Part shown: piece after piece, positions 23,951 through 31,800 of the stretch
Layout of the letters: every line of letters starts with the position of its first letter
How positions within the stretch are numbered: the first letter of the stretch is position 1
Source of the DNA: Mayfieldus sp963740555
GTDB taxonomy: Bacteria > Actinomycetota > Thermoleophilia > Solirubrobacterales > 70-9
DNA: 64,000 nt
Assembly: GCA_963740555.1 (NCBI GenBank)
Contig: CAVUES010000003.1
Coordinates: forward strand, 186,001-250,000
Direction of reading: 5' to 3'
Position numbers and translations under genes: made by a program
Notes under the pieces: generated by a model
Databases searched by the model: none
Seen by the model: only the letters and a program-made list of their open reading frames with translations
Told to the model about the DNA's origin: nothing

Positions 23951-26113
23951 TTAGCGCTCCGCGGTCCCGAGCGCCACGCGTTCGACGTCCAGTCGCGGCA
24001 GGCGCCGCTCGAGCCAGTCCGGGATCCACCAGTTGCGGTCCCCGAGCAACTGCATCACGGCCGGCACCAACACCATCCGCACAACGGTCGCGTCGAGGAA
24101 GATCGCCGACGCGAGGCCGATCCCGAACAGCTTCAGGAACACGTCCTGAGCGAACGTGAAGGCGAGGAAGACCACGACCATGATCGCCGCCGCCGCTGTT
24201 ATCACCCGCGCGGTCTTGGCGAGTCCGTCGGCGACCGCGCGCCGGGTGTCGCCGTCTCTTAGGTACTCCTCTCGGATCCGCGAGATCAGGAAGACCTCGT
24301 AGTCCATCGAGAGGCCGAAGAGGATCGCGAACATCATCACCGGCATGAACGGGGCTATCGGGACCTCGTGGTCGATCCCGATCAGCGAGCTGAGGCCGCC
24401 GCCCTTGGCGGCCAGAGTCATGACCCCGTAGGCGGCGCTGACCGACAGCAGGTTCATCACCGCCGCCTTCAGGGAGATGAACGGCGAGTGGAACGCGACC
24501 AGCAGCAGCAGGAAGGAGAGGCCGACCACCGCGGTGATGAACAGCGGCATGCGGTCCTTCATGTACTGGCTCTGGTCCTCGAGCGCCGCCGTGACGCCGC
24601 CGACCTTCACCTCGATGCCCGAGCCGGTGAACTGGCTGGGGACGATGTCGTCTCGCATGTGGTGAACGAGGTCCTGGGTCGCCTGGTCCTGGGGCGAGGT
24701 CGTCGGGATCACGGTGACCAGTGCCGCGTTGCCCGGCGTATTGATCCGCGGCTTGGGGACGAAGGCGATTCCCGGCTCGCTACGGAGCTTCTGGGCGAAG
24801 GAATCGACCCTCGCCGCCGCGCTGCGATTGGGCAGCTCGGCGACGACCACCAGCGGCCCGTTCACACCGGGTCCGAAGCCCTCGGTGTTGAGGTCGTACG
24901 CCTGACGGGTCATCGTGTCGGGCGGGTCGTTGCCGGCGTCCGGGAAGCCGAGCCGCATGCCGAGCGCCGGTGCCGCCAGGGCGAGCAACAACGCCGTGGC
25001 TGCGATCGCCGCGATCCAGGGACGGCGCTGGACGGCGTGGCTCCAGCGAGCGGCGGGCGACTCGGCCGCCTTCTCGCCGGCCGTGGTCAGCCGGCTCATC
25101 CTGCGGCCGAGAAATGGGATCCGCAGGCGGTCGACTCGCGGCCCCAGGTAGGAGAGAAGCGCCGGCAGCAGCGTGATCGAGGCCAGGGCAACGACGAGCA
25201 CCGCCAGCGAGGCCGAGATCGCCACCCCGTACATGTAGTCGAGACCCGTGAGGCAGAGGCCGAGGACGGCGATCACGACGATGGTGCCGGCGATGATCAC
25301 GCTGCGCCCGGCGGTGGTGACCGCCTCGACGACCGCGTCGTGGCGTTCCTTTCCCTCGTTGAGCGCCGAGCGGAATCGGGTCAGGACAAGCAGCGAGTAG
25401 TCGATGCCGACTCCGATGCCGATCAGGCCAGACACGGCGGTCGTCCAGTTGGGTACGTCGATCACGTTGGTGAGCAGGGCGATCAGGCCGCCGGAGGTGA
25501 TCCCGAGGCCGATCAGGGCGATCGCGAGGGGCAGGCCGGCGGCGACGACCGAGCCGAAGGCGATCAGCAAGACGATCGCGGCGCCAAGGAACCCAATCCC
25601 CTCCGGGCTGGTCGAGCCCTGCGCGGCGTAGATCGGAGCGCCCCCGAGCTTGATCTCCAGGCCGTTGCCGCTGTTTCGGTTCGCCGCGTCGATCAGCTGC
25701 TTGCCCTGCTCCTTGGTGAAATCCCACCCCGGCGCGGTCATCGGGAGTGTCGACGCCGCGATCTCGTGTGTCCGCGGCGAGACGCGGACCGGGGTGTGCG
25801 GAGCGATGTTCTTGACCTGCTCGGCCTCGCGGAAGAAGGAGTTGAGCTTCCGCTGGACCGTCGGGCTCGTGGCGCCTGCGGTGTCCTTCCAGACCACGTA
25901 GATCTCTTCGCTCGAGTAGCCGCCGAAGCTCTGCTTGGTCAGATCGGTGGCGGCTTTGGAGTCCGAGCCGGGCGTGTCGTAGTTGGCGTGGTAGTCGCCC
26001 TTCAGCGATGAGCCCACCCCGATGATCACGATTGCAGCAACGATCCAGGCCAGCACCATGCGGCCGCGGCGGCGGTAGGCGATGTCGGCGAGACGGGTGA
26101 GGTGGCGGGTCAT
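23951..26113 (-). CDS. MMPL-family (RND superfamily) exporter
   Basis: A 720-aa membrane protein with the MMPL layout: TM1 near residue 20, a large extracellular loop, a block of TM helices (about 175-345), TM7 near 370, a second loop, and the last block (about 530-690). The GxxxDY motifs GVGIDYSLL and GLSMDYEVFL carry the proton-relay residues. Such proteins export lipids, siderophores or drugs using the proton gradient. It is divergent from a MarR regulator across 240 bp that hold two palindromes, so it is probably a MarR-controlled efflux pump. Confidence 0.92.
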   Translation of the reverse strand: MTRHLTRLADIAYRRRGRMVLAWIVAAIVIIGVGSSLKGDYHANYDTPGSDSKAATDLTKQSFGGYSSEEIYVVWKDTAGATSPTVQRKLNSFFREAEQVKNIAPHTPVRVSPRTHEIAASTLPMTAPGWDFTKEQGKQLIDAANRNSGNGLEIKLGGAPIYAAQGSTSPEGIGFLGAAIVLLIAFGSVVAAGLPLAIALIGLGITSGGLIALLTNVIDVPNWTTAVSGLIGIGVGIDYSLLVLTRFRSALNEGKERHDAVVEAVTTAGRSVIIAGTIVVIAVLGLCLTGLDYMYGVAISASLAVLVVALASITLLPALLSYLGPRVDRLRIPFLGRRMSRLTTAGEKAAESPAARWSHAVQRRPWIAAIAATALLLALAAPALGMRLGFPDAGNDPPDTMTRQAYDLNTEGFGPGVNGPLVVVAELPNRSAAARVDSFAQKLRSEPGIAFVPKPRINTPGNAALVTVIPTTSPQDQATQDLVHHMRDDIVPSQFTGSGIEVKVGGVTAALEDQSQYMKDRMPLFITAVVGLSFLLLLVAFHSPFISLKAAVMNLLSVSAAYGVMTLAAKGGGLSSLIGIDHEVPIAPFMPVMMFAILFGLSMDYEVFLISRIREEYLRDGDTRRAVADGLAKTARVITAAAAIMVVVFLAFTFAQDVFLKLFGIGLASAIFLDATVVRMVLVPAVMQLLGDRNWWIPDWLERRLPRLDVERVALGTAER

Positions 26114-26298
26114 TGCAAGTCCTTTCTGCGTTCGCGCACGGTTAGCAAGGTTGGGGAGCGCCGGCGTTTAGTGGAAGACCGCCACGAGTGCCGAAAGTCA
26201 TCGCGAGTCCTTAGGCAAGCCTCGGAAACGTCGGCGCTTTGCCTGTAAGACGATCCGGGGGCCGGAAAATCGACAATGGGTGCTTCTCCGTATAAACC

Positions 26299-26347
26299 GT
26301 TTCAACTAGAAACTATCTATAACAGAAACCGTTCTGCAATGTAATCT
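26299..26347 (+). promoter_or_regulatory. Two inverted repeats and leaderless -10 box upstream of marR
   Basis: In the 240-bp gap between MMPL (minus) and MarR (plus), GTTTC-AACTA-GAAAC (26299-26313) and CAGAA-ACCG-TTCTG (26323-26336) are perfect inverted repeats. The -10 box TAATCT (26342-26347) lies six bases before the MarR ATG. The second repeat would cover the -35 to -10 spacer. The remaining 185 bp of the gap toward MMPL show no gene; the region is less G+C-rich than its surroundings. Confidence 0.55.
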
Positions 26348-26353
26348 GGTCCT

Positions 26354-26866
26354 ATGGCCGACGAGCTGAAGGTCATGCCCCCCGTCCCGGACCAGCCGCC
26401 GCGCAGCGTCGGCTTCCTCATCTCCCAGTTGGGGTTCTTTTCCGCCAAACGCTTCACCAAGGCGTTGGAGCCGCTGGACATCGGCCCGCGAGAGTTCCTG
26501 CTCCTGCGCTTCGTCGCCGCCTCGGCGGGTCAATCGCAGCAAGCTCTCGCGCAGCGACTCGGCGTCCCCCCCAGCCGCATGGTCGGCCTCGTCGACGAGC
26601 TCGAGGAGCGCGGCCTCGTCGCGCGGCAGCCCCACCCCGGCGATCGCCGCGTGCGCGGACTTCATCTGACCAAGAAGGGCCAAGCGACCCTCGAACGCGC
26701 GGCAAAGGTCGCAATCGAATACGAGCAGAGGCTCTGCGAGCCGCTCGAGGAGGGCGAGCGCGAGAAGCTGATCGACCTCTTGCACAAAGTCCAGGAGGGT
26801 CAGACCGAGCTGCGCGGCGTCCACCCCGGATTGAGCAGCGAGCATCCCGCCCCGCCGGACCTTTAG
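26354..26866 (+). CDS. MarR-family transcriptional regulator
   Basis: A 170-aa winged-helix protein. The recognition helix region QRLGVPPSRMVGLVDELEERGLV and the wing HPGDRRVRGLHLT (DxRxxxxxLT) are the MarR signature; the termini form the dimer interface. MarR proteins usually repress a divergent gene and themselves and release DNA on binding a phenolic or other ligand. The divergent MMPL exporter and the intervening palindromes fit that model. Convergent with the LLM oxidoreductase gene, 13 bp apart. Confidence 0.93.
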   Translation: MADELKVMPPVPDQPPRSVGFLISQLGFFSAKRFTKALEPLDIGPREFLLLRFVAASAGQSQQALAQRLGVPPSRMVGLVDELEERGLVARQPHPGDRRVRGLHLTKKGQATLERAAKVAIEYEQRLCEPLEEGEREKLIDLLHKVQEGQTELRGVHPGLSSEHPAPPDL

Positions 26867-26879
26867 AGCTGACTACGGA

Positions 26880-27923
26880 CTAGTCGCCGGCCGCTCGGGC
26901 CGCCGGCCCAAACGCCTCGATGATCCGGCGCTGGTACTCGCTCAGCTCCTCGGCGCCGATGAAGTAGGTCGGTGGGGTGAGGAAGAGCCCGTCGGCGCGC
27001 TCCGCGGTCGCCTCGACCCGCTCGCGGACCTTGTCGAGCGGGCCCGCCGCGCAGTAGGTCTCGACCATCTCGTCGGAGATCGCCGCCGGCACAGCGGCGA
27101 GGTCGCCCTTGCGGAAGGCGGCTTGCGCGGCCACGGCGTTGTCGCCGAATCCGTGCATCTCGAACAGCGGCATGTAGGTGCGCACGGTGGCGTAGAAGGC
27201 GATCGTGCGGCGGGCGAGGTCGTTGGCCTTCGCCTGGTCGTCCTCGATCGCGCAGCACACGGTCGGTAGGTAGTCGAAGTCGCCCCGCTCGCGGCCGGAG
27301 CGCTTCAGGCCGGTCTCGAACCCGTCGATCACGACCTCCTCGATCCATCGCAGCGACTGGATCGGATGGCCGACCAACCCGTCGGCGACGTCGCCCGCCA
27401 TCCGCGCCATTCCCGCCTGCACGGCGGCGGTGTAGATCGGGACCGACTCGCGCGGGGCCGGATGGGGACGGATCCAGCCCTTGATGTCGATGTCGTAGTA
27501 GTCGCCCTCGAAGCGGATCGGCTCACCTCTGCCCGCCCCCTGCATGATCAGCCGCGTCGCCTCGATCGCCTCACGCAGATGCGGCGCCGGCTTTCCATAG
27601 TCGGCGTTGTGCCAGGTCTCGTTGAGCCGCTTCACCCCCGCCCCGAGGCCAAGCCGGAACCGCCCGCCCGACATCTCGTCGACGTCGAGCGCCGTCACCG
27701 CGAGGATGAAGGGGCTGCGGGTGAAGGCCCAGGCGATCCCGGTGGCGACGTCGATGCGCTCCGTGCGAGCCGCCAGAAAGGCCGCCTGGGTGACCGAGCT
27801 GCGAAACAGCTCCGGCGCCCAGGTGCACTCGATGCCGGCCCGCTCCGCGAGCTTCGTCTCCTGCTCGAGGTCGGCGACCGAGTTTCCGATCGCGGCGACC
27901 GAGATGCGGTCGAGGGCGGACAT
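26880..27923 (-). CDS. LLM-class flavin/F420-dependent oxidoreductase
   Basis: A 347-aa TIM-barrel protein of the luciferase-like monooxygenase class. TWAPELFRSSVTQAAFLAARTERIDVATGIAWAFTRSP and FRLGLGAGVKRLNETWHN are typical of the actinobacterial F420-type subgroup. It may act on an acyl-CoA- or lipid-derived substrate, because it is 14 nt downstream of an acyl-CoA dehydrogenase. The ATG at 27923 is preferred; upstream in-frame codons lie inside that dehydrogenase gene. Confidence 0.88.
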   Translation of the reverse strand: MSALDRISVAAIGNSVADLEQETKLAERAGIECTWAPELFRSSVTQAAFLAARTERIDVATGIAWAFTRSPFILAVTALDVDEMSGGRFRLGLGAGVKRLNETWHNADYGKPAPHLREAIEATRLIMQGAGRGEPIRFEGDYYDIDIKGWIRPHPAPRESVPIYTAAVQAGMARMAGDVADGLVGHPIQSLRWIEEVVIDGFETGLKRSGRERGDFDYLPTVCCAIEDDQAKANDLARRTIAFYATVRTYMPLFEMHGFGDNAVAAQAAFRKGDLAAVPAAISDEMVETYCAAGPLDKVRERVEATAERADGLFLTPPTYFIGAEELSEYQRRIIEAFGPAARAAGD

Positions 27924-27937
27924 GCCCCGGCCGGGGC

Positions 27938-29068
27938 TCAGACCGCCGCCGGCTCGCGCTCGGCCACCTGCGCGAGGATCGCGTCGGCGACCCGCTCGCG
28001 GTGCCAATGCGCGTCACCGAAGATCGCCGAATCGACCTTGGCCCGCTTCAGCCACAGGTGGAGATCGTGCTCCCAGGTGAAGCCGATCCCTCCGTGCACC
28101 TGTAGCGAGGCGTTCGCGACCCGCCAGCCGGCGTCCGAGGCGTAGGCCTTGGCCATCGACGCCGCCATCGGCAGGTCCTCCAGCGAAGCGTCCGCCGCCC
28201 AGGCCGCGTAGTAGGTGGCCGACCGCGCGCCCTCGGTCTCGAGCAGCATCTGCGCGCAGCGGTGCGAGACCGCCTGGTAGGAGCCGATTGGACGCCCGAA
28301 TTGCTGGCGCTCCTTCGCGTACTCGACCGCCATCTCCATCGTGCGTTGCGCGATCCCTGTCAACTCGGCCGATATCGCGACGCAAACCCTGTGCATGACC
28401 GGGAGGTAGTCGATGCCTTCGGCGGGCAGGGTGCGCTCGGCAGCCACCTCCACGCCGTCGAGGGCGACCGAATAGACGTTCCGGGTGAGGTCGATCGAGG
28501 GCTCTTGGTTGATCGAGACGCCGGATTGCTCGGTCTCGACGATTTGGCGCTTGCCGTCGGCGGTCGCGACGAGCAGGAAGTCGGCGGCGCCGGCGTCCAG
28601 CACCATCACCTTCTCGCCGTTCAGGGTCACCCCGCCGTCACCGGATTGAGCCTCCAGCTCGAACTCGCCGATCGCCCCGCTCGAGCCGGCGTCGATCAGC
28701 GCAACAGTGCCCCGCTTCTCACCCGCCGCCAGGGGAGCCAGGAACTCGGTCTTCTGCTCCTCGGAGCCGCAGGTCGCGAGGGCGAGCCCGGCGACGGTGT
28801 TGGAGAGCAGCGGCGACGGCGGCAACGCGTAGCCCATCTCCTCGAAGACCGCCGCCAGCTCGACGATCCCCAACCCTTGCCCGCCGAACTCCTCGGGCAG
28901 GGCAAGCCCGGGCCAACCCAACTCGACCATCTCCTGCCAGTCGGACTCCTCGAATCCGTGCTCGGTCTCGGTCAGCTCGCGGATCCGCTCCGGCTTGTAG
29001 CGCGAGGCGAGGAACTCGCGCGCGGTGCGCTGAATCTGCTTTTGCTCGTCGTTCAGATCGAAGTACAC
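27938..29068 (-). CDS. Acyl-CoA dehydrogenase, partner subunit A
   Basis: A 376-aa FAD acyl-CoA dehydrogenase. Helical N-terminal domain (DLNDEQKQIQRTAREFLASRY), LGWPGLALPEEFGGQGLG, a beta domain, then QQFGRPIGSYQAVSHRCAQM and QVHGGIGFTWEHDLHLWLKRAK at the FAD/substrate region. The fold is complete but several flavin-proximal residues differ from the companion gene at 29202. Adjacent FadE pairs of this kind form alpha2beta2 enzymes on steroid or branched side chains in mycobacteria, so the pair may work together. The GTG at 29068 precedes the conserved start; it has an AGG-rich leader. Confidence 0.88.
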   Translation of the reverse strand: MYFDLNDEQKQIQRTAREFLASRYKPERIRELTETEHGFEESDWQEMVELGWPGLALPEEFGGQGLGIVELAAVFEEMGYALPPSPLLSNTVAGLALATCGSEEQKTEFLAPLAAGEKRGTVALIDAGSSGAIGEFELEAQSGDGGVTLNGEKVMVLDAGAADFLLVATADGKRQIVETEQSGVSINQEPSIDLTRNVYSVALDGVEVAAERTLPAEGIDYLPVMHRVCVAISAELTGIAQRTMEMAVEYAKERQQFGRPIGSYQAVSHRCAQMLLETEGARSATYYAAWAADASLEDLPMAASMAKAYASDAGWRVANASLQVHGGIGFTWEHDLHLWLKRAKVDSAIFGDAHWHRERVADAILAQVAEREPAAV

Positions 29069-29201
29069 CCTGGACCTACCTGGTCGTGTGCAACGTCGGC
29101 ACCCGCCGCCCATGGCGGACGCGGAGCGAGGCCCGAGTCAAGGAAATGATGAGTCGAGGGCCGAGCGAGCGAGCACATGGGCGGAAATTGATTCAGAACC
29201 C

Positions 29202-30377
29202 TCACCGCATCTTCGGCAACCCGAGCACTCGCTCGGCGATGATGTTCTTGAGGATGTCGGTCGTCCCGCCCTCGATCGAGTTGGCGCGAGAGCGCAGGAA
29301 GGCGTACTGCCAGCGGCCGTCGGCGACCGCGTGCTCGGCGCCGCGGGCGAGCGGCGAGTAAGGGCCCTCGATCTCCATCGCCAGCTCGGTGATTCCCTGG
29401 TGGATGTCGGCCCACTGCCACTTGCCCAGCGAGCCCTCGGGCCCGGGTGTGCCGCTCTCCATGGTCTTGGTGAGGCCGCGGTAGGCGTTGAGGCGCATCG
29501 TCTCGGCCTCGATGTGCAGCTGCGCGAGGCGCTGGCGGTAGTAGGAGTCCTCGGCTGCCGTGCCGCCGTTGACCCTGGTCTCATTGGCGAGATCGAGCAG
29601 GCGGTCGATGCTGTTGCGGATCTGGGCGATCGCCCCGAAGGCGAGCCCGGCGCGCTCGTTCATCAGCGTCGTGATCGCAACTCCCCAGCCGCCCCCGACC
29701 TCGCCGACCACGTTGCGGTCCGGAATCCGCGCCCCGTCGAGGAAGATCTCGTTGAACTCGCCCTCGCCGGTGATCTGGACCAGCGGCCGCACCTGCACCC
29801 CCTCCTGCTCCATGTCGAGCAGGAAGTAGGTGAGGCCCTTGTGCTTGGGCGCGTCGGGGTCGGTGCGGGCGACCAGCATGCACCACTTCGCGTACTGGGC
29901 GTAGGTGGTCCAGACCTTCTGTCCGGTGACCACCCATTCGTCGCCGTCCTTCACCGCCTTGGTCTTCAACGAGGCGAGATCCGAGCCCGACTCGGGCTCG
30001 GAGAATCCCTGGCACCAGATCTCCTCGGCGGTTAGGATCGGCTCCAGATAGCGCTGCTTCTGCTCCTCGTTGCCGTGCGCGATCACAACCGGACCGCCCA
30101 TCGCGAGACCGAGCACGTTCGCCGGAGGGGGGGTCTCCGCCCGCGTCGCCTCCATCACGAAGATCGCCTGCTCGATCATCGTCGCGCCGCGGCCGCCGTA
30201 CTTCTTCGGCCACGAGATCCCGGCCCAGCCCGCGTCGTGCATCTTGCGCTGCCACTCGCGACGGAACTGAACGATCTCGTCGAAGGTCTCCGGCTCGGGT
30301 CCGGGATGGTTCTCCTGCAGCCAGGTGCGAACCTCGTCGCGGAAAGATTCCTCCTGCGGGGTCAGCGACAGATCCAC
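29202..30377 (-). CDS. Acyl-CoA dehydrogenase, partner subunit B
   Basis: A 391-aa acyl-CoA dehydrogenase with LQENHPGPEP, WAGISWPKKYGGRGATMIEQAIF, CQGFSEPESGSDLASLKTKA and WTTYAQYAKWCMLVARTD. The C-terminus RANSIEGGTTDILKNIIAERVLGLP is the strongest family signature. It dehydrogenates an acyl-CoA at the alpha-beta position; chain type is unknown. Transcribed before the partner gene at 27938, with 133 bp between them in which I see no gene. A TATAT-type -10 and a TGGC-N6-GCCA site lie upstream of its GTG. Confidence 0.92.
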   Translation of the reverse strand: MDLSLTPQEESFRDEVRTWLQENHPGPEPETFDEIVQFRREWQRKMHDAGWAGISWPKKYGGRGATMIEQAIFVMEATRAETPPPANVLGLAMGGPVVIAHGNEEQKQRYLEPILTAEEIWCQGFSEPESGSDLASLKTKAVKDGDEWVVTGQKVWTTYAQYAKWCMLVARTDPDAPKHKGLTYFLLDMEQEGVQVRPLVQITGEGEFNEIFLDGARIPDRNVVGEVGGGWGVAITTLMNERAGLAFGAIAQIRNSIDRLLDLANETRVNGGTAAEDSYYRQRLAQLHIEAETMRLNAYRGLTKTMESGTPGPEGSLGKWQWADIHQGITELAMEIEGPYSPLARGAEHAVADGRWQYAFLRSRANSIEGGTTDILKNIIAERVLGLPKMR

Positions 30378-30387
30378 GGAGGCGGAG

Positions 30388-30414
30388 CATATAGAGGTTG
30401 GCCGGCTGGCCAGG
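30388..30414 (-). promoter_or_regulatory. Promoter with TGGC-N6-GCCA palindrome before the acyl-CoA dehydrogenase
   Basis: CTATAT (30389-30394, minus strand) is a -10 candidate. TGGC-CGGCTG-GCCA with GG after it is at 30399-30414, in the spacer. The same TGGC-N6-GCCAGG occurs upstream of the thiolase gene at 31767-31782. The rest of the 133-bp gap to 30511 shows no gene. Confidence 0.45.
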
Positions 30415-30510
30415 AAGACGAAGGGCGCCCGCGATGGATCAGCGGCGGCACCCTATTGGCCGCCCGCGACGGCGCGCCGTTGGCGTCTCTGCCGACTGCC
30501 TGGCGAGGCG

Positions 30511-31689
30511 TCAGACCCGCTGGATGATCGTCCCGGTGCCGAGACCGCCGCCACAGCACATGGTGACCAGCCCGGTCTCCTTGTCGGAGCGCTCGAGCTC
30601 GTGCAGCAGCGTCGTGATCAGGCGGGCGCCGGTCGAGCCGAGCGGATGCCCGAGCGCGATCGCGCCGCCGTTGACGTTGACCCGGTCCATGTCCGGCTCC
30701 ACCTCGCGCCGCCACGCGCCGACCACGGAAGCAAAGGCTTCGTTGATCTCGATCAGGTCGAAGTCGTCGATCTTCATCCCGTTGCGCTCCATCAGCTTCC
30801 GGGTCGCCGGGATCGGGCCGGTGAGCATGATCACCGGATCGACGCCGACGGTCGTCTGGTCGAGCACCCGGGCGCGCGGCTTCAACCCCAGCTGGTCGGC
30901 CTTCTCGCGGGTCATCATCAACACCGCGGCGGCACCGTCTGAGATCTGGGACGAGTTGCCGGCGGTGACCTTGCCGTCCTCCTTGAAGGCCGGCTTCAGC
31001 TCCGCGAGTTTCTCGAGGCTGGTGTCGGGACGGATCCCCTGGTCGGTGACGTAGGTGTCGCCGTTGACCGAGTAGGGAATGATCTCGCGCTCGAAGCGAC
31101 CCTCCTCGGTCGCCTTGGCGGCATGCTGGTGCGATCGCAGCCCGATCTCGTCGAGCTCTGAGCGGGGAACCTCCCACTTGTCGGCGATCATCTCGGCAGA
31201 GATGCCCTGTGGGACGAGGTTGTAGTGCTCCAGCAGCTGGGGGCTGAAGGCAAATCCGTGCTCCTTCATCACCTCGGCGCTGTCAGCGAAGGAGATGTGG
31301 CCCATGTGCTCGACGCCGGAACCGACGACCGTGTCGGCGACGCCGGAGGCGATCAGCGCGGCGCCGAAGTTCACGGCCTGCTGGGCGGAGCCGCACTGAC
31401 GGTCGACGGTGGTCGCCGGGGTCTCGACGGGCAGCCCGGCCTCGAGCCAGGCGTTGCGGCCGATGTTCAGGCCCTGCTCGCCGAACTGCTGCACACAGCC
31501 CGCGATCACGTCTTCGACCTCGGAGGCCTCGATGCCGGTGCGCTCGATCAGCTCCGAGTAGGTCTTTGCCAGCAGATTCGAGGCATGGACGTCCTTGTAG
31601 TAGCCCTTCTCCTCGTGGCCGCGCCCAATCGGGGTGCGTACCGCCTCGACGATTACGACCTCTCGGCCTCCGAACTTGCCGTTCTCCAT
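30511..31689 (-). CDS. Acetyl-CoA acyltransferase (thiolase)
   Basis: A 392-aa thiolase that cleaves 3-oxoacyl-CoA with CoA in beta-oxidation. The acyl-carrying Cys99 is in DRQCGSAQQA. INEAFASVVGAWRR, GGAIALGHPLGSTGAR (active-site His) and CCGGGLGTG (second Cys) are all intact. The ATG at 31689 has a GGAGGG ribosome site. It is on the same strand as the acyl-CoA dehydrogenases, with its own promoter. Confidence 0.94.
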   Translation of the reverse strand: MENGKFGGREVVIVEAVRTPIGRGHEEKGYYKDVHASNLLAKTYSELIERTGIEASEVEDVIAGCVQQFGEQGLNIGRNAWLEAGLPVETPATTVDRQCGSAQQAVNFGAALIASGVADTVVGSGVEHMGHISFADSAEVMKEHGFAFSPQLLEHYNLVPQGISAEMIADKWEVPRSELDEIGLRSHQHAAKATEEGRFEREIIPYSVNGDTYVTDQGIRPDTSLEKLAELKPAFKEDGKVTAGNSSQISDGAAAVLMMTREKADQLGLKPRARVLDQTTVGVDPVIMLTGPIPATRKLMERNGMKIDDFDLIEINEAFASVVGAWRREVEPDMDRVNVNGGAIALGHPLGSTGARLITTLLHELERSDKETGLVTMCCGGGLGTGTIIQRV

Positions 31690-31750
31690 CGGGAAAGCCC
31701 TCCGTTCGCTCTGGTCAGCGGCAGGCCGGCGAGTCGGCCGCCTAGGAGCA

Positions 31751-31782
31751 ATGTTATTCGATTGACTGGCTCGTCAGCCAGG
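31751..31782 (-). promoter_or_regulatory. Promoter and palindromic operator of the thiolase gene
   Basis: TAACAT (31751-31756, minus strand) is a -10 candidate about 60 bp from the ATG. CTGGCT-CGTC-AGCCAG (31766-31781) and the nested TGAC-N6-GTCA (31763-31776) overlap the -35 position. The palindrome type is that of TetR-like regulators of lipid genes, but no such regulator gene is in the window. Confidence 0.5.
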
Positions 31783-31800
31783 GGTGGGAGCGAGCGCCGG

